A DNA stretch of 64,000 nt from Gibbula magus (taxonomy: Eukaryota; Mollusca; Gastropoda; Trochida; Trochidae). Location: the NCBI GenBank assembly GCA_936450465.1, contig OW388293.1, positions 41,374,982 to 41,438,981 of the forward strand, written 5' to 3'. Positions 1 through 11,530 of this stretch are shown one piece after another (the stretch's first letter is position 1; the number at the start of each line of letters is the position of its first letter). Below the pieces are notes generated by a model. That model was not told the DNA's origin and did no database searches. It saw only the letters and a list, made by a program, of their open reading frames with translations. Both the position numbers and the translations under genes were made by a program.

Positions 1-3000
1 AATGAAAAAAGTTTATGAACGGATGGACGGACGGAAACCGGAATTTCAACTGCCATGCTATAAAGCCAAAGGGCCTTTCTTGCATAATAAGCTAGAAAAT
101 CAATTTAATCAAAAATATAAAGAAAGCCTTAGAGATTGGGACTTAAAACTGCTGAAAATGCTGCTTTTCTAAGGAAATTGTTGCAATCAAAGCAATATAA
201 GGAATGATAAGAAATCTGGGGGTAAATATTAAACAACTTTTCTTAATCAGTTGGTAAAGGAACTGAGTGGTATGGATCATCAGTTTTATTTGACAGATAT
301 AATTCAGATATCATTGTTGAAAATAAAGGAAAATTTAATAGATAAAATGATTTAACAATGTTTTTGTTTTTTAAACAATTGTTTTATACCCTATCCAACA
401 CTATCGGTAAGTTGATGTCCCAACCAATATAATGTTCCTCCTATCAAACAAGTAACTGTGACACTGTCTGCAACAGTTTTAATTATCGGTAAAAACCGTA
501 AAATATTAATATTCCTGAAAATTAATTTTAAATTGTATTTGAAATTATGATTCTTGATTCCTTATTGGCAATTTTAGTACGCTATGAATGAGACCCTCCT
601 GCATGCAGAGATCCATCTTTATCAAGCACTCTCTACAGTCTAACTAGAAACCTACAGCTAGGATATGAAATGGCTCTGAATGAGGATTTTATGTGGTGTG
701 TGAATCATGATCCGAGATTTACAGCATCCTGACCAGGAAATAAACAGTTTACACAAGTCTGTTGCCATGTCCTACAGATCCCTGTAGATGAACAACTGTG
801 CTTCCCTTTATAAGCTTTGGAGAAGCAGACTCAGATTCTGGTCCACTCAACATACCATTGCTTTTGTTCACGAACAAGTCCTTAAAATTCCTTTGATGCT
901 TCTTTGTTTCCTTCGGAATAAACTGGTGGGGCTTGGTTTAAACATATTTTATTCATCGAGGACAGAAACAAGTTCTCCAAATGAGAATACCCTCTCCTTG
1001 GTATGTACATGTTTATATGGGTGTATCATAAATGCTCAAATTGAAATATCCCCTCAAATGTTTTTTTCCACAAAATATGCTATTAATACAATTCAGAAGA
1101 CAAGTGGTTGCATCACCCATTCTTGTAAGCTAGCATAGCTCAATTTTGTAATACACGTGATTCAATTTCCATGGATTCAAGATCCTGTATGAACTCTTAT
1201 TACAAACAACACATTAAGTAGAGTAGAGCCAATCCCTTGCCCTGTCTCAAGAGTTTTTTCTGGTGATAAAATTAGGTCATCCTGGATTGACTAGCAAATG
1301 CTCATTCCAGGACATTCCAGGAACAGAGTGTTTTGGTTAACGTGTCTCAGGCAGACAACATTTACTGTAAACTCTTCGATTTCTGAAGACTATCTGAGAA
1401 CATAAGCTCTGACAAAAAAGGCCATGACTCTGCAAAGAGTATAACATTTAAAAGGTGATCGATCAATACAAGGATATCTTAGTATTAGTATTCTGAAATG
1501 TTTGGCTCTAGTTTTCTATCTCAAGTTTCGCTGCAATGATTGATCTTTCATCTCCAAATAAACGTCTACAGGACTCCAAGTTGGAGATACTGACTGAAGG
1601 ACCTTTACAACTTTCCAGTACTTTGAAAGCAGCATGCCAAAATACCTACTGAAGACAAGCAGTGCTTCCTGCGGTGATCCAACAGAATAATTGGACCTAA
1701 TTTTCACTATCAGGGCGCATAAACAAATTAGGTTGTAAATATCGGAGAACTGGGTCAACCATTCTGATTCCTCAGCCAAGTACAAAGACCAATTGCTTAC
1801 ACGGTCCAGCTAAGCAAAAGCCATTTCATTTTTACTATCAAATTAGTATTGATGACTTGCCATTAACAGGAAAGAGATACTTTTGTGCACAGAATTCTGC
1901 ATCGATTTCCGGAGCTACTTTTTGTTTAGGTCACTTTGTTAATAAGGTTACTGAATAATGTATATAGACAATCAGGCATTTATAAGGACATCAACAAATT
2001 GAGCGATATGACTATATAGATTAAATTCAGTGGCAAAACTTTTGTTTTTTTACATGCCCATATTAATTGTAGTTTTTTTAATTATGAAACTCTGCTGTTA
2101 AAGTTAGTGAATAATGCATGAAAATAATTTGTCACTGAAATGATGTGACTTGAACTTGGACTTTAACGTGGACTATAAACATCAAATATTCAATTTTGAG
2201 CTGAAAATATGTTACACTGCACCCATGTGATACTATTTTTACAATACTTATTCCTGTATATGGAATATACCGTGCCAGCTTATTTTTTTTTCAGAAAATA
2301 TCATAAGGCAAGGCAAAAATTATTACTTGGTTTTCAGATTTATTCTGGCAAAATCTCTTAAAGCAGGAATAAAAAAAGAGCAACTTTCAAATGAACTATG
2401 AAAAGTGTTCAGTCAAACAGGCAAAGAAATCACTTTCTCTTAGGTAGATTTTTAGTTTGTCAAATCTGGTAACTTTTTTAATTGGGAAAGACAATTTGGC
2501 AACATTTTTTTTTATTTGGGAGGGATTCTTAGTAGCATTTTTCTCTCTCCAAATTTGTCAAAATCATGGTAGCTAAAAGTTTCCATAAACCAACTTAATA
2601 CTTTTTTGGCCTCATTTAGGTGTAATTTACCACAATTTTATTTTTCTCAAGCAATTTTCTATGCAAGATAGAATCTCCTAGATGCAAGGGAGCTATCAGC
2701 CAATTTCCACCTTAGCAACTTTGACTTTATATAACTGTATAGAATACATACATATAAACCTCATTAATACAATCACTGATCTTTAACCTTGACTATTTAC
2801 AGATGTATCATCGATAACAGGAAAGATGTCTAAAAGTCTAAATGAACATTTGGAATCTCCACATTGGTCTTGTTATTTTATATTACTATACAATCCAACA
2901 TCAATACATCAATCTAACCTAGCCTATATGTAACTATCATGATAGTTAAGGCGTCTAAAAGCCTAATTCCAAATACTGAATCTTTGCATTAACCTTCTGG

Positions 3001-3211
3001 CAGCAGAGAGATCAATAGAGCAATGACCTGCTGGAAGAAGGCTTTTCTATTGATTTCACTGCCTCACATTGTCAACATCCTTTGACAAGTTGATGGACGT
3101 CATTGAAGAGGATTCTGGTTACCATTGGGACTAAAATAGGACTCAGTGATGTCATACCTCATTTAATCAGGTACTATAAAGAAGAAGGTAGCATAAAAAG
3201 AACAACTGCAT
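1..3211. other. non-coding stretch without an assignable gene
   Basis: AT-rich DNA with no open frame that I can assign. Two short coding-like fragments (571-1137 on + and 1516-1785 on -) are described separately. The rest has T-rich runs (2040-2660) and no repeat structure I could follow. It lies on the side where the downstream exons of the ARRDC gene would be expected, but I could not find a second arrestin exon here. Confidence 0.5.
571..1137 (+). pseudogene. possible decayed coding relic, family unknown
   Basis: Three frames in succession read like protein for 25-115 residues. One carries NLQLGYEMALNEDFMW (about 640-700) and ends at a stop. A second carries a short stretch with VCCHVLQIPVDEQLCFPL (about 748-812). 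A third is an ATG-started frame at 788-1138 that is rich in W, R, L and H near its start. Frame changes and stops mean it is not a working exon. The LGYEMALNEDF segment faintly recalls the conserved start of TCP11-type domains, but this is a weak impression from one short motif. It could equally be chance open frame. Confidence 0.15.
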
Positions 3212-3220
3212 AGGCGGATT

Positions 3221-3444
3221 TCAACTTCCTACTGCAAGGCACAACTCTTGCCAGTCTCCATTACTGGCTGATGTAAGTCTTGCCACATTTCCTGAAGGTT
3301 TCCGTGCTTGGAAATCAGAGCCCACTATGCATTTCAGGTGCAACGATCTACTATCTAAGCACGGAAAAGTGAAGGAAATACTGCAAGACTTAAATCACCC
3401 AGTAATGGAGACTGGAAAGAGCTATGCCTTTCGTACGGAAGTTG
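3221..3444. mobile_element. MULE-like foldback MITE, copy 1
   Basis: A 224-bp element that is an inverted repeat of itself. It begins CAACTTCCTACTGCAAGGCA and ends with the imperfect complement. Both arms carry the GCCAGTCTCCATTACTGG core and continue for about 60 bp. A second copy with the same ends lies at 36427-36651. The flanks aggcggatt (3212-3220) and aggtgtatt (3445-3453) agree at 7 of 9 positions, which fits a decayed 9-bp target-site duplication. A 9-bp duplication with long inverted arms is typical of Mutator-like elements. There is no transposase inside, so it would have moved in trans. Confidence 0.7.
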
Positions 3445-4282
3445 AGGTGTATTGAGGAAATTTCAAATTGAGGTTCACCTTTTGAAAAGGCGAGGGGGTG
3501 GTTTTTTTTCACCATCAAATTTACATGCAAACATTTCAAAAGGGGGTTCAAACCTCCTAACCGAAACTGAAAGAGGTAGAAACTATTATACACAAAAGTT
3601 GTGTGACAGTAATAATGTTATGACAGTTATTTATTTTCCACAAAATAAGGTACACATGAAATTAGGTTTGTGCATCAAGAGCAAAATAATTGTTCTGGGT
3701 TTCAGCTCCACTCGGAAGGGTCTAATTTGCAAAAGTGACAGTCACGTGACATGTGACATCTTACGATTATCCTTACAAAATATGGTGAGGGATTCCAAAG
3801 GTGCTCTGTTGTGTAGTGATTATAACATTATGATTATTATTTATTGTCTGTAACATCAAGTATACATATGACATTATATTTGTGCATCAAATACAGATAG
3901 CAGCCACCTTTAAGAGTCCAGTTATAACCATTGTTATGATTCTATAATGCTGAATGCCAAGTTATGAGGCAACTCTAACATTTCAACGTCTCTCGCATTG
4001 TATTTCAGTTCAGTTGAGTAATTAAGTGTGATTGAAAGCTTGTATGTCATTATGAATGAGAACATGTTATCGGCAATGCTCCTACATAGCTAATGATCAG
4101 GTTTTGATCGAAGGATTTAGTTTTGCTAAAAACATTCACAATTTTGTGAGAAAATGTACCTCCATGTTAATAACTGTGACCGCAAAATCTGATATTGAGT
4201 GATTACTGTTGAAAGATTTATGTGGTAAGATAGCATTAATAAATGAGGTTATAGATAGTGTACTTCACTTTGGTTAGGTTAA

Positions 4283-4637
4283 AGGGGCAGTAGCACGTTT
4301 TTTCACTCAAATCAGTTGATGAAATGTATTTGAAAAACAATTTCACCAATAGTAAAACATCCTTCTCTCTTCGGAAAATAAAGTTTAAAATGAGTGTACA
4401 TGTTTCAGTAAAGCCATGAGAATAATTTTTGTAATAAAAAATAATAAATTGTGTTCACAATAAAATGGCCGCCATGCAATTTTTCCTTTATACGCAACAT
4501 AGTTTTTACCACTACAGATAATTGGTTTGTGTAATAAGATGTTTTACCCTCTAAAGTTAATTTAAATGACATAAACTATCATTATAAATGGGAAATTTGA
4601 AAAAATAAATTTTGAAAAAAAACTAGCTACTGTCCCT
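4283..4637 (+). mobile_element. TTAA-flanked MITE, family copy 1
   Basis: A 355-bp element flanked by TTAA on both sides (4279-4282 and 4638-4641). It starts AGGGGCAGTAGCACGTTTTT and ends with a diverged complement ending CTACTGTCCCT. Two more copies are at 18995-19353 (reverse orientation) and 29668-30021. All three share the interior, including AAAATGGCCGCCATG (here from 4462) and a motif giving AATTGGTTTGTGTAATAAGATG. An exact TTAA target is characteristic of piggyBac-type transposition, but the ends do not begin with the usual CCC, so the superfamily is inferred from the target site alone. It has no coding capacity. Confidence 0.85.
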
Positions 4638-4641
4638 TTAA

Positions 4642-5465
4642 TAGGTACCTTTATAACTGAAGCTACTCAACACTTGGCTACACATGTAAATATTGAAAGT
4701 AAAAAGATAACATTGCCTTTTTAGATGTTAATCCAATTTTGCTTTGTATATGTCTTTGATGAAAATTCAAAAGAATACTTTACATAAATGAACATAGGTA
4801 ATACAACTGCCCAACTTTCTACAGGTATCAATGAGTAAGATACATGTCTATGAATAAACAAATAACATAAACAAAACATAAAACTTAATTGAAATAGGAC
4901 TAGCAAATTTAATCACTTTCACATTTTGGTAATTCAGAAAAAGGTCAATTTCTCATGATCAATGTTTCAATGAATTATTTTTTAATTCACATGGGACAAG
5001 TAACAACAATGCTTGTAGCAATTTACAGTAAATATATTATATATTATTACATAATAATTATTATATTGTAATATATTATATATTGCAGCAAAGGATCAAG
5101 TGAAAGAGAAATAGATAATAGCAAAAAGACTTGGACAAATAGCCTAGTTGACAACAAAATTACAACAACTCACATGTGTGGTGTATGCCTTGTCTACTTT
5201 ACCATTGTAAACAATAAATGGATCTTTTATGAAATATCAAAATATGAAAATGAAAAGAGTGAAAACATAAAATTTGAAGAAAACAAAATCACATTTTTTT
5301 TTAAAAAGGTGAAAATATTATATTCACAAGCAATGAAAATGAAAACAGAATATGTGGGCAATCATAATTTCACACACTCTTTCACAAGGAGTCGACATAA
5401 CTACACACACCGTTAAACAACTGTGACAACTATAAAATGTGAGTGTATATATGTAAATTACTTAC
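4642..5465. other. intronic stretch, AT-rich, no gene seen
   Basis: Lies directly 3' of the ARRDC exon on the minus strand and is probably the start of its downstream intron. It has an AT-palindromic run at about 5028-5090 (ATATTATATATTATTACATA-like) and no open frame with splice signals. Confidence 0.5.
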
Positions 5466-5586
5466 TTTGTACATACACTGCCTCCTTGACAACAACCCAG
5501 CCATATCCATACACAGTATCTCCTGCACAATACGTTGCTGATGGATTATTGAAGATAATTTGAAACTTTTCCAAGCGTTCCATCAT
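5466..5586 (-). CDS. arrestin domain-containing protein, first coding exon (partial gene)
   Basis: Alpha-arrestins (ARRDC family) are cytoplasmic adaptors that link ubiquitin ligases to membrane receptors and direct their endocytosis and sorting. This exon (5466-5599, with 13 nt of 5' UTR) encodes 40 residues, the start of the arrestin N domain. Residues 1-20 read MMERLEKFQIIFNNPSATYC, followed by AGDTVYGYGWVVVKEAVYVQ. The F-x-I-x-F-x-N-P-S-A-x-Y...AGDTV-x-G pattern is the first strands of the fold and is the basis for the call. On the minus strand the acceptor is CTCTCTTCCAG|GACATCC and the donor is ACAAA|GTAAGTAA, leaving phase 1. Two ATGs are adjacent, and I start at the first (5586). After GDTV the usual family order is G-x-V-x-V; here it is YGYGWVVV, which is slightly unusual. 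The remaining exons are not in the window to the left, so the downstream intron exceeds 5.4 kb. I cannot tell which ARRDC subtype this is. Confidence 0.8.
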
Positions 5587-5599
5587 GGCTTAGGATGTC

Positions 5600-7214
5600 C
5601 TGGAAGAGAGAGAAACATCATTAAACACTGTTTTAATTCTAATGTCAAATGATAATAATAATATGTTATAATATTAAGTTTCAAATGCATTTATTGTGCC
5701 TCGATCCAGTACGTGCCCTTAGATGGATTTTGAACACAAATCTTCATTTCAGATTTGATACTTTCATAAAATTCTTCTCTTTTTTTTTGCTTTCGACTTC
5801 AATAATTGTTAATTTTTTCGGAAAAGAATAGCTGTAAACATGAAAATCAATCCACATTCATAAAATCAGCAAATTGTCAAATCTACTTCAGTAAGTTTTC
5901 AAATAATTAACACAAGACGAAATGTCACTAAAATCAACAAGAATTCAATAACAAACAATATGCATGGATAAGCTGAAGAACAGATAAATGTATGGGCTGT
6001 CACCAAGAGAGAATAAAAAAAGGAATGGAATATATTTATTTCAAAAGCTGTTCTTTTAAAAATGAAAAATAAATATAACAGGCAACAATAATTATCACTG
6101 ATGATAGTTCTTAAATTAAGAAACATATACATAAGTACCAAGAAATATCATCAACTAAGTGTTTCACATATTTTTTTAAAAACCCACATTAATGTTAGTA
6201 AAAACTATGTTAAACAGGCAGAGAACTAGAAAAATCACTGACGCCTCAACACCAAAGAATATCCCAAGTGCATGGATTGGCCTCGAAAGACTAAAATCAA
6301 GAAGAGCAATTTCAGCTTTATATGCCTCCAAGCTACTCCCAGATAGCTAAAAAATTTCATTCATATTTTCAAGAGATACAAGTCAGCACTGCTAAAAATC
6401 ATTTCGAATGAAACGCATTGCGTAATTACCTGAGATAGCTGGCACCAGCCACCTATACACTTAATTACTACAAGCTCGTTATCATAAACACATGGGATGA
6501 TATAGGATTGCCTTCATAATCTAGTTAGAGTAGGTTTGGTTAGAAATCCATAGTATTAGCTCAATCTCCAAAGTATTACAGCAATTATCTCTCGGTGCTG
6601 GCTTCAGGTTTGAAAACTTGTAATACTTGATTGTATTGGTTTATACGTAAATTTGAAAATTTACACATTTCATACATTGAATTGCAGCAATAAACTCCAT
6701 GCTAAGCTCTGACAGGGTGTACGTCAATCCATGCCTCTGAGAAGAAGATAAGTTAGAAACTTGACTGAAAAGATTTATATGCAATTAAAATTTGAAAATG
6801 GATGATATGAAATTTTTTTTTATATATATGTACCCTGTTTTTGCTGAGGGAAGATCAATTCGCATGTACCTATTTTAATCTTTTCCAGGATGTTGAAACA
6901 AGTTTAGTAAGTAACAATATTTATACAAATGATTGTATTTTGTAATCAAATGAATAATTTGTCAAGCAAATAATAATTTTTTCTGGGTAATAAAATGTAA
7001 CAATAAATCTCTATTGTTTCAAAATAAATGTGATATTTAAATGTGCTCTGGCAACTAAAACATAGTTTATATTTTTGCAAATAAAATAGCTAATTCATTT
7101 ATTGATGGATTGAGGGTTGAAATGTAATACGAGACCAAACTGATAAAGAAAAGGGATAAAGCGATAAACATTGACATCTTACCTATAAGAATAAACATTA
7201 TATCGACCACACAG
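5600..7214. other. intronic stretch, no gene seen
   Basis: Immediately upstream of the ARRDC exon on the minus strand. The polypyrimidine tract and AG of its acceptor lie at 5600-5612. Beyond that I see AT-rich unique-looking DNA with short A/T runs (for example 6810-6830) and no supported feature. Confidence 0.5.
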
Positions 7215-7935
7215 GTCATAACTGCTAACCATCACACAAGATCTAGAATATCACTATACACTTATCTATCATAACTTTACTGTCTACACCATCATTAATC
7301 ATTAAGAGAATTATAAAGAAATGTATCTAAAGGTTTCAATCTATTATCATCCAATATGTCTCTATATCTCGCTCTCTCATTAGGTTGATATCATTAACTT
7401 TCTTTATCCCGTCATAAATCATAAGACTTTATGGAAATTTATCTGAAGGTTACACACAATTATCATCCAATATGTCTCTATATCCCGTCCTCAATAGGTT
7501 GATATATCATTTACTTTCTACATTCCATTATAAATCATAAAGACATTACAGAAATTTCTCTGAAATTATGAAATATAATGATCCAATATTTCTCTACATG
7601 TTGCCCTCATTGGGTCGATATATATAATTTTCTTTCTTTATCCAATCATAAATCATAAAGAGTTATTGAGATTTATCTACAGATTATGAACTATCATCAT
7701 GCAATATTTCTCAATATCACCCCCAATTAGGTTAAAATATACCAGCTAGCTACTTAAATTTCCATATCCCACAATCATAAAGACTTGACATCTGAACATT
7801 ATGAACTGTCATCATGTAGTATGACCCTTTGTCTCACCTACATAGATTCCAACATCAGTTACTATAAATCACCTCTACACAGCTAGTACATCACCATAGC
7901 TCATACTCGAGAGATAACTCTAAACATTTGCTTAA
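7215..7935. repeat. degenerate tandem array, about 116-bp unit
   Basis: The marker ATCCAATATGTCTCTATAT recurs in decayed form at about 7349, 7465, 7581, 7699 and 7815, giving a period of 116-118 bp. Each unit also contains a form of CATAAATCATAAAGAC and of ATTAGGTTGATAT. About six units are visible, diverged enough that the array is old. No coding potential. Confidence 0.75.
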
Positions 7936-8367
7936 CTTGGATATGATATATACCGGTAAGCTTGCTGATCTGTCAATCAAATACCGGTATTTCTCGAGAG
8001 ATATATCTTTAAAATAAGAGCTTATTGGCTATAATAACACAATTTCAAAATGTTACTCACTCTCATTGGCCACTGTTACTCCAAAACAACCAGCTTTGAT
8101 CAACTTTTATCAGTTGGTAATTTTGTGCCCTATGATCAAACTTCACGAATGGTAGCAATATTCTGCCTTAAATTTTTTCAGTTTCCACCACCATCCGCAT
8201 AAGCTTGTTGCATGTCCCTATGACCTCTTTATAATAGAACAACCGCTTGGCCATGTATCCCTCATGGATGAGTGTGATAAACAAGACAGTTCAACAGTTT
8301 ATTCATTTTATTGTATTTTTGCTTTAACCCAACATTTAGTCATCACATACGTCGATCAAACTAAATA

Positions 8368-8612
8368 TCGTGAGTAAATATTTAATTTTCTCTAACATCA
8401 TTGCTCACTCCAACAAAGAGGTAGTGACAATAATGTCTGTCAAGTCAGAGAAACTGCTAATAAGTAAGACATGATTTACATGTAAAAAATCAAATATTTT
8501 TCATCAGTTTTCTCTACGTCATTGCTCACTCCAACAAAGAAGAAGTAACAATAACGTCTGTCAATAAGTCAGAGAAACTGCTAAAAAGGCATACACATGT
8601 AAAAAACAAATA
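8368..8612. repeat. tandem duplication, 122-bp unit, two copies
   Basis: CATTGCTCACTCCAACAAAG occurs at 8398 and 8520. The following segments (gacaataa-gtctgtcaa-gtcagagaaactgctaa and acatgtaaaaaa) match with small gaps. The two copies are more alike than those in the neighbouring 116-bp array. Confidence 0.8.
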
Positions 8613-8816
8613 TCCTTTGTTTTCTTCTGATCTCCTCTTGGAAAATTTTTATTATCAATATCATTTAAAACATGAAGCACTTATACTATTTTCGATAACA
8701 TTGTCCTATGATTGTTGTTATAACCTGCATTATGTATTTTCACAGTAAAGAAGTTATCCAGAAGATCTTGTTTTCTTATGAATTCCACTTCTAAAAATTC
8801 CCTTCAAAGAGTTGTA

Positions 8817-8857
8817 CAGTAGAACACGGATATAACGAACTCAAAGGCAACAAAGAA

Positions 8858-8926
<69 letters not shown>

Positions 8927-9030
8927 ATCCGCTGTTCGCTATTCACATTTGGCATATTACATAGGGCTTTTGACGGCACTTAAAAATTTGTTCGCTATAA
9001 CCGTTTGTTCGCTATATCCATGTTCTACTG
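8817..9030. mobile_element. pogo/Tc1-mariner-like MITE with TA target
   Basis: Terminal inverted repeats of about 24 bp agree at 22 positions. The left begins CAGTAGAACACGGATATAAC and the right, read on the minus strand, begins CAGTAGAACATGGATATAGC. TA dinucleotides (8815-8816, 9031-9032) flank both ends, as expected of the IS630-Tc1-mariner superfamily. The CAGTAGAAC start resembles Tigger/pogo ends. The 214-bp body has no transposase and is expanded by an internal AT microsatellite. Confidence 0.75.
8861..8924. repeat. (AT)32 microsatellite
   Basis: An uninterrupted run of about 64 bases of alternating A and T inside the pogo-like MITE at 8817-9030. It yields a spurious Ile-Tyr repeat in translation. 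It is likely to be length-polymorphic and prone to cruciform formation. Confidence 0.95.
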
Positions 9031-9034
9031 TAGT

Positions 9035-9650
9035 ATTATTTCACCGTCACTCTCGGTTACCATAAATTACCAAGCATCCATTAATTTAATAGAGACTAGT
9101 TCTCAAGTTTGTATTAGTATATATATGCAAATCTTACTCATCAGATCCTCTGAATATCAATATTTGATAAATAGAGCTTCAAGGACAAACACACCTCAAT
9201 AATTCCAAAATATCAATAGCTTTCATGTGCAAATCCTTTTTTTATGACTCCAGTAATACACAATTTTAACTATTTTACTTAAAGTGCTTCAAATTTCTCT
9301 TGTCCCAAATAAAAGGGAAAATAATAATAATATTACTTTAGTGCCTTTTTTTAGGAATTTGTTTTACATACAAATACTTGACAAATTAATCTTGATACAT
9401 AAATTTAAGTGTTTTCACATTTAAGAGACACAGACTGAAGAATTGTTGCTTAACCAAATATCATAGCATACTTCTGTATTTAGGCTATTACACAGTCACT
9501 TGAGACATTGAATATTATTTTTATGAGCATCAATAAACATATTATTTATACTTATAGGAGCAATTTTTAACCTATCGTAATTTATCTTCACCTAACCTAA
9601 CCTACTCATAATTCCCTTTAACAAATGAATCTTGTGTTTCATCTGTAACA
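9035..9650. other. no feature seen
   Basis: AT-rich spacer between the pogo-like MITE and the degenerate array. No repeats, open frames or sites that I can support. Confidence 0.4.
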
Positions 9651-10269
9651 TATGCGGTTAGTTGACTTGTGTACAGATAAGTTTCAATAATCCTCATGGA
9701 ATATCTCAATCAATGAAAGAGTGCCTTCTATATCAGCTTTATGTGACAAGAATTGGGCATACTTAAAACACACATGTTCTCCATTTACCAATCTTTATGA
9801 ACATTCTCATAGAAATTACCCCCTTGATGTTCAAATGGACCGTTATCAATTAAATCAGTTTCAACACACAAAATCCACTTTCTCTAATCCTCATGGAATA
9901 TATCATCTTTCAATAGCCCCTCGAGTTTCATACGGACCAGTATCAATGATGTCAGCTGATATGTGCCAATAACTGATACAGTTACAACACACAAATTTCA
10001 ATTACTTAATACTCATCTCATATCTCATAGGATAGTGGCTTGATTTTCATATAAGCCTTTATCAATAATAGCAGTTGTTTTCCGATTATCTTCTACAGTT
10101 ACAACATACACGTTTCAGCTTTAATAATTTATCTCCAAGGATATGGTTATAGGGCCTTGATATTCAAATGAGCCAATACCAGCGATATCGGTTGATAAAT
10201 GCTGATAGATAATGTGAGGACATTGAAAATTTTTTTTACCAATCCTCATGGAATATATGCTGGTATTGT

Positions 10270-10384
10270 CCAGGACCCATATTTTCGAAGCTCTCTTAGT
10301 TCTACGATAGTCGTAAGGTGCCATACATTAACATTGACTAACGACTATCTTAGCACTAAGACAGCTCCGAAAATATGGGCCCAG
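10270..10384. mobile_element. palindromic MITE, about 115 bp, copy 1
   Basis: A near-perfect hairpin. The left arm CCCATATTTTCGAAGCTCTC (from 10276) and onward through CTACGATAGTCGTAAG is matched by the right arm CTAACGACTATCTTAGCACT and onward to CGAAAATATGGGCCC. The loop includes CATTAACATTG. A related palindrome is at 38357-38476. Whether it is a transposon or another kind of inverted repeat cannot be settled without further copies. Confidence 0.65.
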
Positions 10385-11320
10385 GTTCTTTAGCATTATA
10401 AAGAAAACATCTACCGCTGGACCAACAGTTTTCTCAATATCAACTTTAATATATGTGCAAAATGCTGTTATAATGACATCTCAATAACTATTCCAAATGG
10501 TATATTAGGAGGAAGTTATGTTTCAAATGATACAGATTATAGCTATTGTAGCCAGTCATCTAATAACATATCAGCTGATAGGTGCCAAATACTCGCCAGA
10601 GGTATGTACAAGTTGCGGTAGCAAAGCTATACAAGTTGATGTAGATAATGACATGATACAATGTGTCTCCTATACCAATACCTAGAGTATGCATTGGTTG
10701 TCCTTCATGTTCTTCGCCTATAATGGTTGCGATCCTGCTAAAGTGGTGTTAAACAATAACACACAAATTTTAATTCCTGAATACTCATCTCATAGGATAG
10801 TGGCTTGATTTTCATATAAGCCTTTGTCAATAATAGCAGTTGTTTTCCGATTAGCTTCTACAGATACAACATACGTTCTTAGCCGATAATGCCTATCCTG
10901 ATAAACAATAACTCACTCAAGTCATGTTCTAACTGGCATCTTAAAAAATGACTGCAGTTTTGATATACACATCTCCACAATGTCACTGTCAAAAACTAGG
11001 AATTTCATAGTAACTTTAAGTCTCCATCAAATAAAGATTATATTTTTTAAATTTGAGCGTCCTAGCATTACTAGTTCATTGGAGTGAAATTTAAGGTTTG
11101 AGTTTAACACTCTGCCACACCCATTTGAGAAGGGATTTTGACCAAATGAGTACCGGTAAATGAAATCTACATGTTACAAAGATTTATGTTATTTAAAGTT
11201 ATTCTGAAATTTTTAGCTTTCAGGTCTGATGAGCTAGAAATGATTTCATCATGGTATCCATGTTCCCCTCTTATTTGTGTGTCAAATGCCTGCAACAGCT
11301 ATGACACTACTGCAACTATG

Positions 11321-11370
11321 TCATCCTCAGTAATCCTCAGTAATCCTCAGTAATCCTCAGTAATCCTCAA
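11321..11370. repeat. 10-bp minisatellite, five units
   Basis: TAATCCTCAG is repeated with only end variants (first unit TCATCCTCAG, last TAATCCTCAA). It sits inside the degenerate block and shares AATCCTCA with that block's common phrase, so it probably arose by local expansion of it. Confidence 0.9.
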
Positions 11371-11530
11371 GGTAATATGCCCTTAAGTTTCCTCTAGCTA
11401 TATCCCTTTACATAAGTTTAAAGGTACCAGCTCACTATTACGGTTACAACACATCTTATATTACATTGCTAATCTTCATGCAGTATCAATTAGGTTAAAA
11501 CCTAGTGCTCCCATTAACCACAGCACATCA

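Larger units (their letters stand above)
9650..11530. repeat. highly degenerate repeat block
   Basis: The phrase AATCCTCATGGAATAT recurs at about 9691, 9887 and 10242, with weaker forms near 11360 and 11470. AGTTACAACACACAAA-type phrases recur between them. One segment of about 85 bp (CTCATAGGATAGTGGCTTGA and following) is nearly identical at 10024 and 10789, 765 bp apart. The block looks like an old array of units of 150-250 bp, broken by a palindrome (10270-10384) and a 10-bp minisatellite (11321-11370). Confidence 0.55.

Noticed and set aside
1..5465. Second ARRDC exon on the minus strand
   Set aside because: I looked for a phase-1-compatible exon with the next arrestin strands (R-x-I-x-L/F pattern) and saw none, so the downstream intron probably passes the window edge.
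11224..11245. CTGATGAG...GAAA hammerhead ribozyme core (also near 52190 and 23892)
   Set aside because: The spacing leaves no room for stem II and I could not pair stems I and III at any of the sites.
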